From Allium sativum (lineage: Eukaryota > Streptophyta > Magnoliopsida > Asparagales > Amaryllidaceae), in contig CM060918.1 of NCBI GenBank assembly GCA_030737875.1, positions 777,350,552 through 777,414,551 on the forward strand: 64,000 nucleotides of DNA, read 5' to 3'. A program made the translations under genes and the position numbers. The notes beneath the pieces were generated by a model. The model did not search any database. It worked only from the letters and a program-made list of their open reading frames with translations, and had not been told where the DNA came from. Positions 11,351 through 22,548 of this stretch are shown here, in pieces (positions within the stretch are counted from its first letter, which is position 1; each line of letters opens with the position of its first letter).

Positions 11351-12689
11351 CTGACTGTTCTGGACAGTGACGATTTTCTGAGTCGTAGCGCTACGTGGCG
11401 ACTTCTGATTGGCCTGATGACGCATTTTCTTGGACTGGATGGATCCTAGGTTGATCTAAAGGCTCAAATTAATCCTATACTTCTATATAATCACACCAAA
11501 CCTAAACCCTAATCAAAACTAAATTGGTTCTTGAGCCACCATGTTGCTGCATCCCAAACTAATCTAGCCTCCACCATAACAAATCAAATTCAAGGTTAAA
11601 GATAAAGATCAAAGCCTACATCAACGACTTAGCTTATCAACTTCAGAAATCAGATACCAGATCTTCTCTTCTTTCTTAATCTCTGTGAGTTCATGTAGCT
11701 TTCACAAGATAAATAAACTAAAGTAATTATGATAAGTTGTAAATTGTGATCATATGATTATGCCTACAATGGATCTTATCGAATTTGCAAGTTGACATCT
11801 TTTTTGATTCATAGCCTATGCTTTTCTGATCAATTCTATCAATTCATGCCTGTTCGTGCTCGTATATTTATGCCTATTTTGATACCATGATTCTCTTCCC
11901 TCTTCCTTTTTCCTTTTTCTTTTTATGAGTTAGGCTAACTTCGAGCCTAACATATTATGCGAAATTCGTGCATGTATAATGCTTGAATGATGGGGAAAAA
12001 GTTTGGGAAATGTTGAATAACATGTGATTTGTAAAAAGACATAAATTGATGATGGCTCTAGTTTGGAAAAAAACTGTATATAATAAGAAAACATGAGACT
12101 TGACGTAAATGGGTTTGGGTGTAAACTTGTGATAATTTGGTAAGTTCAGTTATTTCTCAGATTTGGAACATGTAATAGGAATCATGACTTGTAATGAATC
12201 GAATCTAGAACTATGCCTAATTGTAAGATAATCAATTATGATTCATGCTTGTCCTTTTGTCAAATCTGAATTACCTATGCCTATGAGACTGTTGTGATTG
12301 ATACAATGGAACCTATCATATTGTACACCAAATTGGTGATTCTTTTATGTTCAATTCTATCGAATCTTTATGCTTATGATGTAACTTGCTCAGTTTAGCC
12401 ATACTTATTGTTAATGTACAACATGTCTATTGGAAATGTGATTATTGAGTTGGGTACACCTTTACATGCCTATTTTGTTCCTTATGTCAATTCTTGTGTT
12501 TCTCCTTTATCCCTCTCCGTTTTATTTTTGGACCTTGTTGTACGTGCGATGGAAACGCGGGGAATTGGGTATAACTTAACTAAGTAATTTTGGACATAAC
12601 ATGTAAATGTAGCATAACTTGAATTGACCACACTTATGGATAATTTACATATAAATCTAGACTTGGACAATAAATATGTAAATTGGCTA

Positions 12690-12910
12690 AAAGATGGACG
12701 CCTAAGACACGAGGTTAGACTTGGTTTGCGGTATAAGACTGCCCGGAACCGCCCGACCTATCCAGCAACCGCGAACGGCAGTCTAGTGTAAGAGTTCAAA
12801 GGCATAAATTAGATGCTTAGACATGAGGTTAAGTCTGGCTTGTGGTGGAAGTCTGCCCGGAACCGCCCGGCATATCCAGCGGCCACAAGTGATCGACTTA
12901 ATGTGAGAGG
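12690..12910 (+). repeat. Paired two-stem hairpins in 3' LTR of A
   Basis: Counterpart of 5790-6000. In copy 1 the right outer arm ends in G (AGTCTAG), leaving a possible G-U pair with the first T of TTAGACT, and the inner arm has one A-to-G change giving another possible G-U. Copy 2 (about 12829-12903) keeps both stems intact. Confidence 0.8.
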
Positions 12911-12964
12911 TCTATGAATTAATAACTAATTAATGCTAATCAAAGATGAATATAATACCTAAAT

Positions 12965-13275
12965 GAGTTAGGTGGGTAGGGTTAAGTTAACATGGGTAAA
13001 AAGACAACTTAACCAACACTACATGAACAAAGTGGATAGGGTTAAGGCAAGCTTAACCAATAATACATATCGACTTGATAAGTGGAAAGGTTAAGTAAAT
13101 CTTGGGTAGGTGGGTAATATCAGTATATATAGTTCAACAAACTTAACTGTTAAATAAACATGCGTGAATCAATGGAAAGGTTAAGTAACATATGAATAGG
13201 CGACACTTAACCAATACAACATGTTAATTAAAATAGATGGATGAGGTTAGGTTAAATTAAGAACACTTAACCATT
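12965..13275 (+). repeat. GGTTAAG...CTTAACC hairpin array in 3' LTR of A
   Basis: Counterpart of 6066-6362. The second hairpin is stronger here (GGTTAAG-GCAAG-CTTAACC, 7 bp stem). Confidence 0.8.
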
Positions 13276-14376
13276 ATAACATGTTGATTCGGAAACCCTA
13301 GCAACGGGGACCCTTTTCAACAGTAACCCACACAGATGTATCACGGTACCCTGAACTAGGCAGGGTTGGGCACGATTATTGGGCTGATTACAAGCGGTCA
13401 AAATAGCGGCGGGTGGTGCGTCAGTGTAGGTTCCGATGGAGTACGGGCGTGCACGTGCTCCGGAGTGGAAAAAGCAGGCATTGGGCATTTGTAGCCATAC
13501 ACTATGCATCTTGAGTTGTGTCGGGTTGCCATCATGGGGATTGATACACCCCATGGTGGGACCAGCACAGGTATCTACAAACACGCGGGGCCGGATGACA
13601 CAAGTAGTGAATACATACGAGTTAAGGATTCGATCGATTAAGCGATAAGGGAGTAGTGTGGGGACATCTAGTATTTAGTATGGGAAAGTAAGGATTGAAT
13701 GGGGTGGATACCTCTTACTAGATGTTACGATGAGGACTACCAATTACAAGATTGGGATCAACTTTTAGTATGAAACTTGTAACGGTGCGATATATTTAGC
13801 ATTGGTGCAGTGTAGTAATTACCTTATAGTGATTAGAAGTGCAATCAACGTTTATCTTATTCATCTTGCCTACCTTCTCATGCATGCTTATGTACAATCA
13901 TTTCTTACTTTCCAGTTTATGTTCTTATCCTGTTACTTTAATGATTATATTGTTAAAGTTACTGGACTCACCAGACTAATGTCTGACCTAGTTTGTTTTG
14001 CCTCTTTTCTTCCGTTCCCCGCCCCCAGGTTCTTAGGGAGGAAATACTCAAGCTTAGTTCAGATGTCTGTTTCTTCTAGCTTGAAGTTGAAAGATGTATT
14101 GCTTGGCTTCGATTCTGCTTATGGCATTTTCTATTGGGGATTATGGCTTTAAGATTTTGTACTCTGAAGGCCTTTGTACAAGACTGATATTGTGTACTTG
14201 TTTTGTTGTTTTGAAGGTGTAACCAAACCTATTTCTGTTTCCGCTGCAATAAGGTTATAAATTTTTCAAGTACTACTTTATCCGTCTTGTAATATTCTGT
14301 CCTGTTTACTTATAACGCTCCGCGAAACTTAATGCATTCTCTTTGTGAGTGACATTAACGGACGTGGGGTGTTACA

Positions 14377-14381
14377 CAAAT
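14377..14381 (+). repeat. Target site duplication CAAAT, right copy, element A
   Basis: Identical to 4068-4072 and directly after the last LTR base. Confidence 0.92.
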
Positions 14382-14529
14382 TGATTGTGTAGAATAGGAT
14401 AACGAGTTGTCAGAATTTCGTGACGAAATTCCTTTTAAGGGGGGAAGAATGTAACAACCCGAAATTTTGACAATAAATAGTTATTTAATTAGAAGCTCAA
14501 AAATAGAAATTTTTGCAAACATTGGTATT
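14382..14529 (+). mobile_element. Element H: end of interior, polypurine tract and first 80 bp of 3' LTR
   Basis: GAATTTCG-TGA-CGAAATTC (14413-14431) is the PPT-adjacent inverted repeat. TTAAGGGGGGAAGAA (14435-14449) is a polypurine tract. TGTAACAACCCG at 14450 opens an LTR that is cut at 14529 by LTR B. Element A interrupts H just upstream, so the sequence left of 4068 should also be H. No H coding region is recognised. Confidence 0.8.
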
Positions 14530-16740
14530 TGTGACGGCCCACCACGAACCAGTCGACATTTCCCTGAAATGCGTTGTGCTAATGCCCGACTAGCACGGGA
14601 TGTCGTCAAAGGAAAAGGGTTTTGAAACTATGAATCGCCAAGAACCTGTAGTATATCTCACAGCGCATGGAATAAAATATAACAGTAACATAACTTGACA
14701 TAAAACAGGTGAGACAGTGCAAAAGCTGAAAACTAAACCATGACCATCCAAGTAGCGTAATCCAAAAAATACAGCTTATGATCCAAACCACTATTACAAC
14801 TTCAAAATACTGTCTCTAACAAGGAAATAAAGAAGGTGCACTACTAATGCCCAAAGCAGTGACCATCAACAACACAGGGAGAATATATGTAAATAGTACG
14901 TGGAAGCCTCCTGCTTGTCTCCGGATAACTACTCATGCATAACCACCTGACCTATCTCTAGTCTACTCGTTTAGAAGCACCCAGAGTAATAAGAAGAGAC
15001 ATAAAACTCTGGGTCAGACAAAAGTCTGGTATGAGCGATAGCAGAAAAATAAAACAATAACATGTATAAATAATCATACCAGAACCTGGACCTGCAACCA
15101 AAGAGTTAGCACAATAAGATGTACAGTACTAAAAGGTAACACTAACATGAAGTGTAAAATGGGAGTGTGCATGTCATGGTGATAGCAAACATCAAACATA
15201 GCAGTCATCCTCACATCACTCACTCAGTGCGTAAAGCATACGATATCCATCGCTTTGATCACCTAATCCATTGGGACCATGACGACAACTCCGTCGATTA
15301 TTTCTATGACCATACTTCCCTGGTCTATAGTCAATAACCCTACCCGGTCCACACATCCCTGGCTCTAGGTTAAGGTCCGACCATTCCACACTTCCCTGGC
15401 TCTGGCTCGTCTACATTCCCGCTCTCTTCAACGGTGAACCAAAGTTATTGATATCGATAACCCATTTGCACACGTCCCGCAGCAAAGCCCAACTCTAGAA
15501 GTTAACTCATTGGTTCCATCTGGATCCTGAGTAATAACTTCCCATTTGGACTTCCTTTGCATCTCGGGTTTTGGTCTCCTCTGGTTCGGTTCGGGTCTCC
15601 TCCTCCTATCTGGTTCAGGTCGGGTCTCCTCCTCCTATCCGGTTCAGTTCGGGTCTTCCTCCTATTTGGTTCGGTTCGGGTCTCTTCCTCCTATCTGGTT
15701 CGGTTCGGGTCTCCTCCTCCTATCCGGTTCGGTTTGGGTCTCCTTCTCTCCTGTTCTTATCCGGTTTGGTTCGGGTCTCTTTCTCCGGTTCGGTTCGGTT
15801 CGGGTGTCTTTCTCCTTTCCGGATCGGTTCGGGTGTCTTTCTCCTATCCGGATCGGTTCAGGTCTCTTTCTCCTATACGGATCGGTTCGGGAGTCTTTCT
15901 CCTATTCGGATCAGTTCGGGTGTCTTTCTCCTATTCGCATTGGTTCGGGTCTCTTTCTTCTATCCGGATCGGTTCGGGTCTCCCTCCTAACCGATTCGGA
16001 TCGGGTCTTCCTCCTAACCGGACCTAAAAATCTGCAACTTTTTCCAGCAAGCTATTTTCGCCAATCGACTACGTTTTTAACTATTCTAACCTTTCTATGA
16101 CATCACAAAGCATTCCAAACAACGGTAACAATATATAGAATCAATCAAAAACATTAAAACATCATTCACATGAAATATTTTAGATCAAACATACACAAAA
16201 AGCATGATTTTCCCCTTAATCCCCTTAACCTTGTTTTAACTATAGGACTAGCAAATTTAATCCAAATTAACCCAAATTTTCACCAGTGACATGAAATATT
16301 AATTAAAAATTTCAACATATTTTTCCAGATTTTTATGATGCATAATTTCACTAATTATCACTAATCACCCCTAATTAGCCGTAATTTGTGAATAAAAGTG
16401 CAAATCACTCACCTTAGCTACAAATGAATATTATATCTGAAATTATGACTGATATGGCATGAAATCCAATGTATAGCAGCAGCTCTATCACTGATTTGAT
16501 GCTAATTTCTCTTGATTTGGTGTAGTTTTGGTTAATTAGTGATTAGAGATGAATTTAGAAGGTGGAGGCCATTGCTAGGGCTAGAGGGAGGTAAATGGCG
16601 GCTATAAAAATGAACAAAACTGATTTCCCAAACCTTATCAACCCTCCCATAACCCTAATCGCGAAATGGGTTATGGGCTTAGCTGCTAATCACCCAGTTA
16701 AGCCCAATTATGCTGTTTTCACCTTCCAAACCTTATTTAG
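14530..16740 (-). repeat. LTR B: truncated LTR of the D/E/G chromovirus family, minus orientation
   Basis: It starts TGTGACGGCCC, the reverse complement of the family LTR end GGGCCGTCACA (compare 41438-41448), and follows the LTRs of E and G block by block. It stops abruptly at 16740, after the block equivalent to 46785 in G. The last 300 or so bases before the expected GGTCGTTACA end are absent, where LTR sequence of element C takes over. The preceding five bases GTATT do not match the CATAT flanking E, so B is probably not the missing LTR of E. Confidence 0.85.
15577..16025 (+). repeat. Tandem array of about 29-30 bp CGGTTCGGGTCTC units inside LTR B
   Basis: About fifteen variable units of the type GGTTCGGGTCTCCTCCTCC, drifting to GGATCGGTTCGGGTGTCTT further right. 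All three plus frames stay open over about 400 bp because the units lack stop codons, producing artificial Gly/Ser/Arg/Phe/Leu-rich frames. The array occupies the same LTR position as different CGGTTCGG- or GGTTCGTG-type repeats in D, E and G. Confidence 0.88.
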
Positions 16741-17865
16741 TACCAAACTGGGGAAGAAGGGTAGAGACCATGGGTTTTAAATTGGATGATGTTGGGCCCA
16801 ATGAAAAAGGTTAAGCCCAATTTGGTTAAAGGAAATTAAAGTTTTATTTTATTTTTTTAATAGTGTAAACTTGTTAATATCATATCTCGGTCATACCTTA
16901 TCAGAAATTCGTACCGTCAGTCACGTTAGGATCGTATGGACGAGAGCTTCACAATGAAGCTGACTGGAAGTGGATTCGAGCTCGTTTGAATTTATGGAGA
17001 AATAAATTGTTTGATTCAAATCAAACAAATAGTTTATCGTTCTTTAACGATGAACTGCCAAAGTGAGTAAATCTCACTAACTCTGAACAGTTTATCAATT
17101 CATGTTGTATTTCTAGAACTGTTAAAAATTGTCTGTTTGATTGTGTGTTGACTATTTGATTGAAATGCTAGTTAATTAGTGGAAATTATATATATGTATA
17201 TATATAAACTGTTAAATATTTATATGTTGATTCTGCAATCAGAATATTTCATATCAAAGTGAAATCGATGTTAATCGTATTGTCTAACATCTGTGATACA
17301 GGGAAATAGGTTGGAGGAATCTAACTGGATTCCTCAACATTTATCTTACTGTGATTTATATATTGTGGTATACGATGTGATATATAATCTGTTATTGATT
17401 ATGTGTGTTTGGACGATATTTATCATTATGACATGATATGTTAAATACCATAAGAAATACCAGAATGTAGTAAGGGGATTTTTCAAAGTTGATTTTGAAA
17501 TTAGATTATTTATATAAAATCAATGGAATTTATATATAAAAGAAAAAGGATTTCACAAAAGAAAATAATTTGAAAATCAAAGGAATATATTTGTAAAAGA
17601 AAATAATGGAATATATTCGTAAAATAAATATAGAGGAAATATATTTGTCAAACGAATAGAATAGAGATATAAAGGAAACATTGTAGAACATTTACAATAT
17701 AGATTAAATGAGATTATTTATTTATTTAAGGAAAATAAATAGAATAAAGGATTTTTTTATTTAGGGAATAAATAAATAGAATAAAGGAATATTTATTTAG
17801 AAAATAAATAGAATTATTAAGGAAATATTTATTTAGAAAATAAATACGATATTATAAAAGGAATT

Positions 17866-18066
17866 AGAGTTAATTAATTAGAGTTAATTAATTGGAGTTA
17901 ATTATTAGAGTTAATCACAGAGAGTTAATTAATCAGTTAGAATTAATCAAAAGAAGTTAATTGAATATAACATATTCGAATAGAGTTAGAGGAGTAAATC
18001 GAATATAGTTTATTCGAAAGGAGTTAAGTGAAAACAGAGTTAATCAAATAGAGTTAAGAATATAGA
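17866..18066 (+). repeat. GAGTTAAT-type short repeats in 5' LTR of C
   Basis: Irregular array of GAGTTAATTAATTA-like and GAATATA-TATTCGA-like motifs with spacing of 12-25 bp. The counterpart in the 3' LTR is 25306-25530, where an extra GGGTTAATCAAATA unit is present, showing unit gain or loss. Confidence 0.75.
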
Positions 18067-18298
18067 TTTAAACCGAAATTAGAAACTGACTAGAATTAGT
18101 AAGTTGAATGGTTTCCTGAGTATCGATCTCATGTTGGTTTCGGCCTTCGGGGTTTATACTTAGGAAGTTGTTCTCTTGTTAGTTTATAGTTAGAGTTTAA
18201 TAGATGTGGAAGAATAGTGATACGTAATTAAGCCAGGGAAATGTTTTCCAGTGTTAATAACGTATATTTTCTAAACGTAGAAAATAAGGAAAATATGA

Positions 18299-18320
18299 AT
18301 ATATATATATATATATATAT
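18299..18320 (+). repeat. (AT)11 microsatellite in 5' LTR of C
   Basis: Uninterrupted AT dinucleotides. The 3' LTR counterpart (about 25754-25778) is shorter and interrupted by G. Confidence 0.9.
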
Positions 18321-19666
18321 AGATATTTATATATGATTGTTGATTGATTGATAGAATTTCCATCTGTAAATAATATCGTTGTTTGCACACCTGCTTTTCT
18401 TTGATGGTTAAATAAAAAACTATCGAAGTTTTGACCATTTTACGTTGTTAATATGGAAAGACCGGTTGGATTATTATCCAAAGAACCACTATGTATTGGC
18501 ATAAGCTTTGCGAATCATATATGCCAAAGAAAATTGAAGACAGAGTATAGTGCAAGGGCTATTGTATAAGTCTTAGATAACATTGCCTAAGATGGATGTA
18601 CTAAATAGTACCTTCGGTTCATCCTGTTCCTAGATGATTTGTATGGATGAATGTCTGACAGAGTATTTCCAGAAAGGTCACGTGCATTGATTTCTTCAAC
18701 CGTACCAAGAGTGGAAGCGGAGAAGGAAACTTCTTTTAGCTGACACGTAATGTATGGTTGTAGACGTCAGTCGGTGATTTGATGGATTCGACGATGTGAC
18801 ATTCGAAGTGAATCTGATGTGATGATAAAGCATAGCTTCTAGCCTCACATCCGGTAAATGACAGAAATCGGGCAGGTAGCATGGCTAAGTCGGTCGCTCC
18901 GAAGTAGGGTGTATAATCACATGATCTAGAGTTTCATTTATTTCTAAAAATCTATTGTTGTTGCTGTCCCATTCGGGAAACGGTTGTTGATCCCAACCGT
19001 TGGTGATATACATTCAATACACTCAAGCGAAATGAGTGGTCGGTCATGTGTGGTTGGGTTGCAAGATGTTCTTGTTAAACCCGGTGTATTCCTTTCTAGA
19101 GATACACTAGCGAAAGGTGGTTCCATACCTTGTCATAGTTGGAAATCCATTACCCAATACGTGCTTGCGGTTTTGATTGTATACCATATATGTAGAACGT
19201 GAGATGAAAGCGTTTCTGCTAGGTGATTATTATATTGTGGTTGATAGACATTGTTATAATATCAAAAGGGTTTTTGATATAAAGATAATTTGGATTCTCA
19301 TCAGGGTAAAACCTGTTCGGTTATACGGCGTGGTCTTATGAGATATCGTTTACTTGTTCGAACTGTTTTAAACTGTTTTACTCATACCAGTCCCATGACT
19401 GACCCGGAGTTTATTTTGTTTTGTTTTCCCTAAACTCTTGGGTGCCCAATTTTGTACGGACAGTCAAGTAGTCGGGAGTTACAGATACTTGAAGAGCATG
19501 GAGCAGGAGGCTTCAGGATCATATAGATATAGTTATTTCCGCTGTGTTGTAAGTGTTGTACTTTGATAATGATGTATATTCAAGTACAGATGTATATTTC
19601 AAGTTATGTTATATATATTATATGTTATTCGTTCCGCTGTGAGGTTCGTGTTGCTCTGATGTTGTG

Positions 19667-19691
19667 TTCTTCTTCTTCTTCTTCTTCTTCT
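19667..19691 (+). repeat. (TTC)n microsatellite near 3' end of 5' LTR of C
   Basis: Eight TTC units. The other LTR has a similar tract at 27114-27139. Confidence 0.9.
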
Positions 19692-19825
19692 ATTTGAAGT
19701 TTCTATCTTATCTTTCCTCACCCTCTGTTTTCTTTCTATTAATTTCCTGATTTTCAGTTTAATTTGGGGGTGGACTTGTGTTTTTGGTCAGCTCAAATTG
19801 GACCGGATTTATGGGTCATTACAGT

Positions 19826-19838
19826 TGGTATCAGAGCT
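19826..19838 (+). promoter_or_regulatory. Primer binding site of element C (initiator tRNA-Met)
   Basis: TGGTATCAGAGCT begins two bases after the LTR end GGGTCATTACA. Confidence 0.92.
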
Positions 19839-22530
19839 TAAGTTAAGTGAATTGCCTTGGCTCTGTGGCATGACTCAGTAGAGATGGGGATAGAAATACC
19901 CTAGATTGAGTTGAGTGTATATATACGAGTGAACGTATTTGTAGATGATATAAAAATAATTTTATATTGTGGAGATTCATTGGTTGAGTTGTTTATGTGT
20001 TCTGGTCGATCAGTTTGATCCACAGTATCGGTAGGAGTTTATAAACACTCGAATACGATGGGTCGACACGATATGTTCTGAAAAGAGGGTAAATTAAAAT
20101 AAGTTTACCCAAGGTATATCTTGATATAGATTAGGTATATATATATATATCAAAATTTTAATATATTGGTTATTATTATAATCGAGTAAGATTATAAACT
20201 AAATGGCTATGTAAATAATCGATCAGAATTCATATAAGTGAATTATATGAAATCGAATTAAATATGAATTTAAATCAGAATTTGGATTAAAAATAAGGAA
20301 AATTTAAGATCCTAGGAGATTTTAAATTGTTTTACAAGTAGTGTGAATTATATTTTGAAATGAATTTCAAAGTGGAAATGTTTAGAAATGGTTTTATAGT
20401 ATTGAACTCACTTCGTTCGCTGGAAAATAGATTATGATGATGACAGCTGCATCATCAGTATTCATTTTCGAGTTGTAAGTGACGAATTACTACCAGGGAT
20501 ACGGTTTTGAATTTGTTTTGGGAAAGACAAGTTGTGTTGAATTTCAAATAGGATTTATAATATAGAATTTGAAAAATAGAAGTGAAATATATTTGAATAA
20601 TAAAAGTGATATAAAATTTGAATAGAAATTGAATAGAATTAACTAAGTCGAAGAGGAATTAGTTAATCGAGTTTTGAATTTGAAGTTGAACTTTGAAAGG
20701 TGAATTGGATTTGTAAATGGATATTCGAAATCGAATATAGAACTTAAATTTGAAATTTGGATTCAAATTAGTTAATAAGCAAGTTAAAATATATTTGAAC
20801 ATGTCATGTTCAAATATAAAAGTGAAATAGACTAAAGAGTTAATTAACAAATTAATTAACGAATGGAGTTAAAACGATCAGGTATAGTTAAAATAGATTG
20901 GGCAGGTATAAATATACATGAGATAGGTATGGATAAGGTATGAAGGTATATAAATAGAATGCTCGACGAAAAGGTATGTATTTAATTCATATACGAGATT
21001 TTATGCGCCGTATTGGTTAGTCGATTGGCTTTTTCTTTTTCTTTTGGATTGGTGAGGGCCATGGGAGGCTATTTGAAATATCCCGATGCTCCTGGTACAA
21101 AGGAGGTTATGGCGAATTTTTCTGGGAATTTAAGGAGTTATAATATTTTTAAGATAATTTGATAGTTAGAAATCAACGTATCGATATATATATAGAAGCC
21201 GATAAGGAAACGAACTTAGAAATAGAATAGTAAAATCAAAAAAGGAAGACAAGGAATAAAATCTCGTAAGAATAGAAAGAGGAAGCGTATACGTGTTTAA
21301 AAGTGAATAAGTAGTTGTATGGTATTGATTATTCGAGTAAGTAGTCATATCTGTTTTGACGTTATAAATGTTATTCAGTCAAGGTGTGAGAGGTAGTTAT
21401 ACCCCAACTTGATTGATTTCATTATTAACAAATAAGTAGTAAGATTTCAGGCTCGAAGATCAATGTTGAATAAGAGTTAGTTGAATATAGTATTTGGGTT
21501 GTCGTAACGATGTTTTGCACAACATCCGTTTTAACCCAAATAAGTGTAAGCTCGGAAATATAATAAAGAATATTTCCTAAGTATAGAAATAAACGAGATC
21601 GGAAAAGAGATAAGTAATTGGAATATTTTCCAATTATAAATAACATATATTTTCTAAAGTTTAGAAAACAAAGGAAGGCGATATTCGGAAATGTTTTCGA
21701 AATAACATAAAAGGCCAATATGATTATTGAAAATATTTGGTTAGCAAATATTGATATAGATATAGAGAAGTGATTTAACTAATGGAATATTAATTAAGGG
21801 CTCAGTGACATGTTCAAAAGGAAATTTTGATTTTTGAAAAGAGGAAATTGTTTGAAAACTCCCAGGGAAAGACTGTTTGAATTAAAAACAAATTTAATAG
21901 AAATTTGTGAAAGCAAATTTGAATTAAAGTAAAGTCAGTGAAGTGGTAACTGAGATTGAATTAGAATGATATCAAGATAAATTGGATTGTGAGATTCAAA
22001 ATTGAAGTGTAATGTGATAATCAAGTTAAGAGTTAGGAATCGAGAAGAAACTCAAGTTGAAATGATATTTGGCTCGGATATAAGCGAATGGTTGTGTTGT
22101 GGATAAAAGAAAATTGGAATTTGATTGGGATGACCCTTGTATCCGCTGAATTGATAACAGGTGGAAAGGATAAAATTATATGCCCGACAAAAAGGTACAA
22201 GTTTATATTTCTATTACATATAAGATTTATGAGATGAATTGGTAAGCCGCTTGGTTGTTTGATTTTCTTTTGGGATGGAGTTGGCCCAGAGAGCCGAGTG
22301 GTGGTTTGACGTATTGACCAGTACAAAGGAGGTGCTGGCGAAATTTTTCAAAAAAATTAAGGCATTAGAAAATTTTTAGGATTTTTGAAAATTTTCGTCG
22401 ATAAGAATTAGATAAATTTTTAATTGAAATTAAATTGGTTCTGTTGAAACTGAAGTAAAGAAGTGAACAAATATGTTATAACCAGTCGATAGGGTCGTTC
22501 TCTACCTTAGCAATTTCGAGGACAAAATTA
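19839..22530 (+). other. Non-coding interior of element C
   Basis: No frame longer than about 100 codons on either strand and no retroviral motif. The region is purine-rich on the plus strand with many GAATTTGAAAT-like runs. It contains a diverged duplication: about 20955-21150 resembles 22170-22385 (shared CGACnAAAAGGTA, TTTTCTTTTGGAT, GTACAAAGGAGGT and TGGCGAA blocks). A block at 21590-21690 (TATATTTTCTAAA...GTTTAGAAAA) resembles LTR sequence at 18235-18295. Confidence 0.8.
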
Positions 22531-22548
22531 TTTTTAAGTGGGGAAGAT
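22513..22548 (+). promoter_or_regulatory. Polypurine tract of element C
   Basis: ATTTCGAGGACAAAATTA followed by TTTAAGTGGGGAAGA ends at the 3' LTR start (22549). The first part is a weakened version of the PPT-adjacent inverted repeat. Confidence 0.85.

Larger units (their letters stand above)
4073..14376 (+). mobile_element. Element A: complete-ended but gutted Ty3/gypsy chromovirus, 10.3 kb
   Basis: Two direct LTRs of about 3.39 kb flank a 3.52 kb interior with an iMet-type primer binding site, remnants of gag, protease, RT, RNase H, integrase tail and chromodomain, and a polypurine tract. LTR ends form the inverted repeat TGTAACACCCC / GGGGTGTTACA. The interior is too short for a full pol because most of RNase H and integrase is missing. 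Catalytic residues are lost in RT, RNase H and integrase, so the element cannot transpose by its own proteins. Long LTRs plus a C-terminal chromodomain suggest the Tekay/Del lineage (family inference). It is inserted 68 bp upstream of the 3' LTR of element H. Confidence 0.93.
10985..14376 (+). repeat. 3' LTR of element A (3392 bp)
   Basis: Begins TGTAACACCCC and ends GGGGTGTTACA, an 11 bp terminal inverted repeat. It carries the same internal blocks as the 5' LTR: GTCGAC repeat (11271-11350), paired hairpins (12690-12910) and hairpin array (12965-13275). Scattered substitutions against the 5' copy show the insertion is not recent. Confidence 0.93.
16741..19823 (+). repeat. Truncated 5' LTR of element C
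   Basis: It matches 24176-27273 with few differences. The first 1.6 kb of the LTR, including the putative promoter area near 23700, is missing at the junction with LTR B. Both joined sequences carry AG at the break, so the junction has about two bases of microhomology. Confidence 0.9.

Noticed and set aside
15577..16025. CRISPR-like regular repeat
   Set aside because: Units are contiguous and degenerate, without unique spacers, in a plant LTR.
15546..16100. Three overlapping plus-strand open frames of up to 184 codons
   Set aside because: All three frames are open at once because the underlying 29-30 bp repeat lacks stops. The translations are low-complexity Gly/Ser/Arg/Phe/Leu repeats and the region lies inside an LTR.
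14530..16740. B as the missing 3' LTR of element E
   Set aside because: It would be parsimonious, but flanking pentamers differ (GTATT versus CATAT) and the internal variable regions are too different for sister LTRs of one insertion.
18944..19202. Frames conserved in both C LTRs (18944-19202, 26391-26649), one on each strand
   Set aside because: Conservation is expected between sister LTRs. Two overlapping frames on opposite strands without domains are not evidence of coding.
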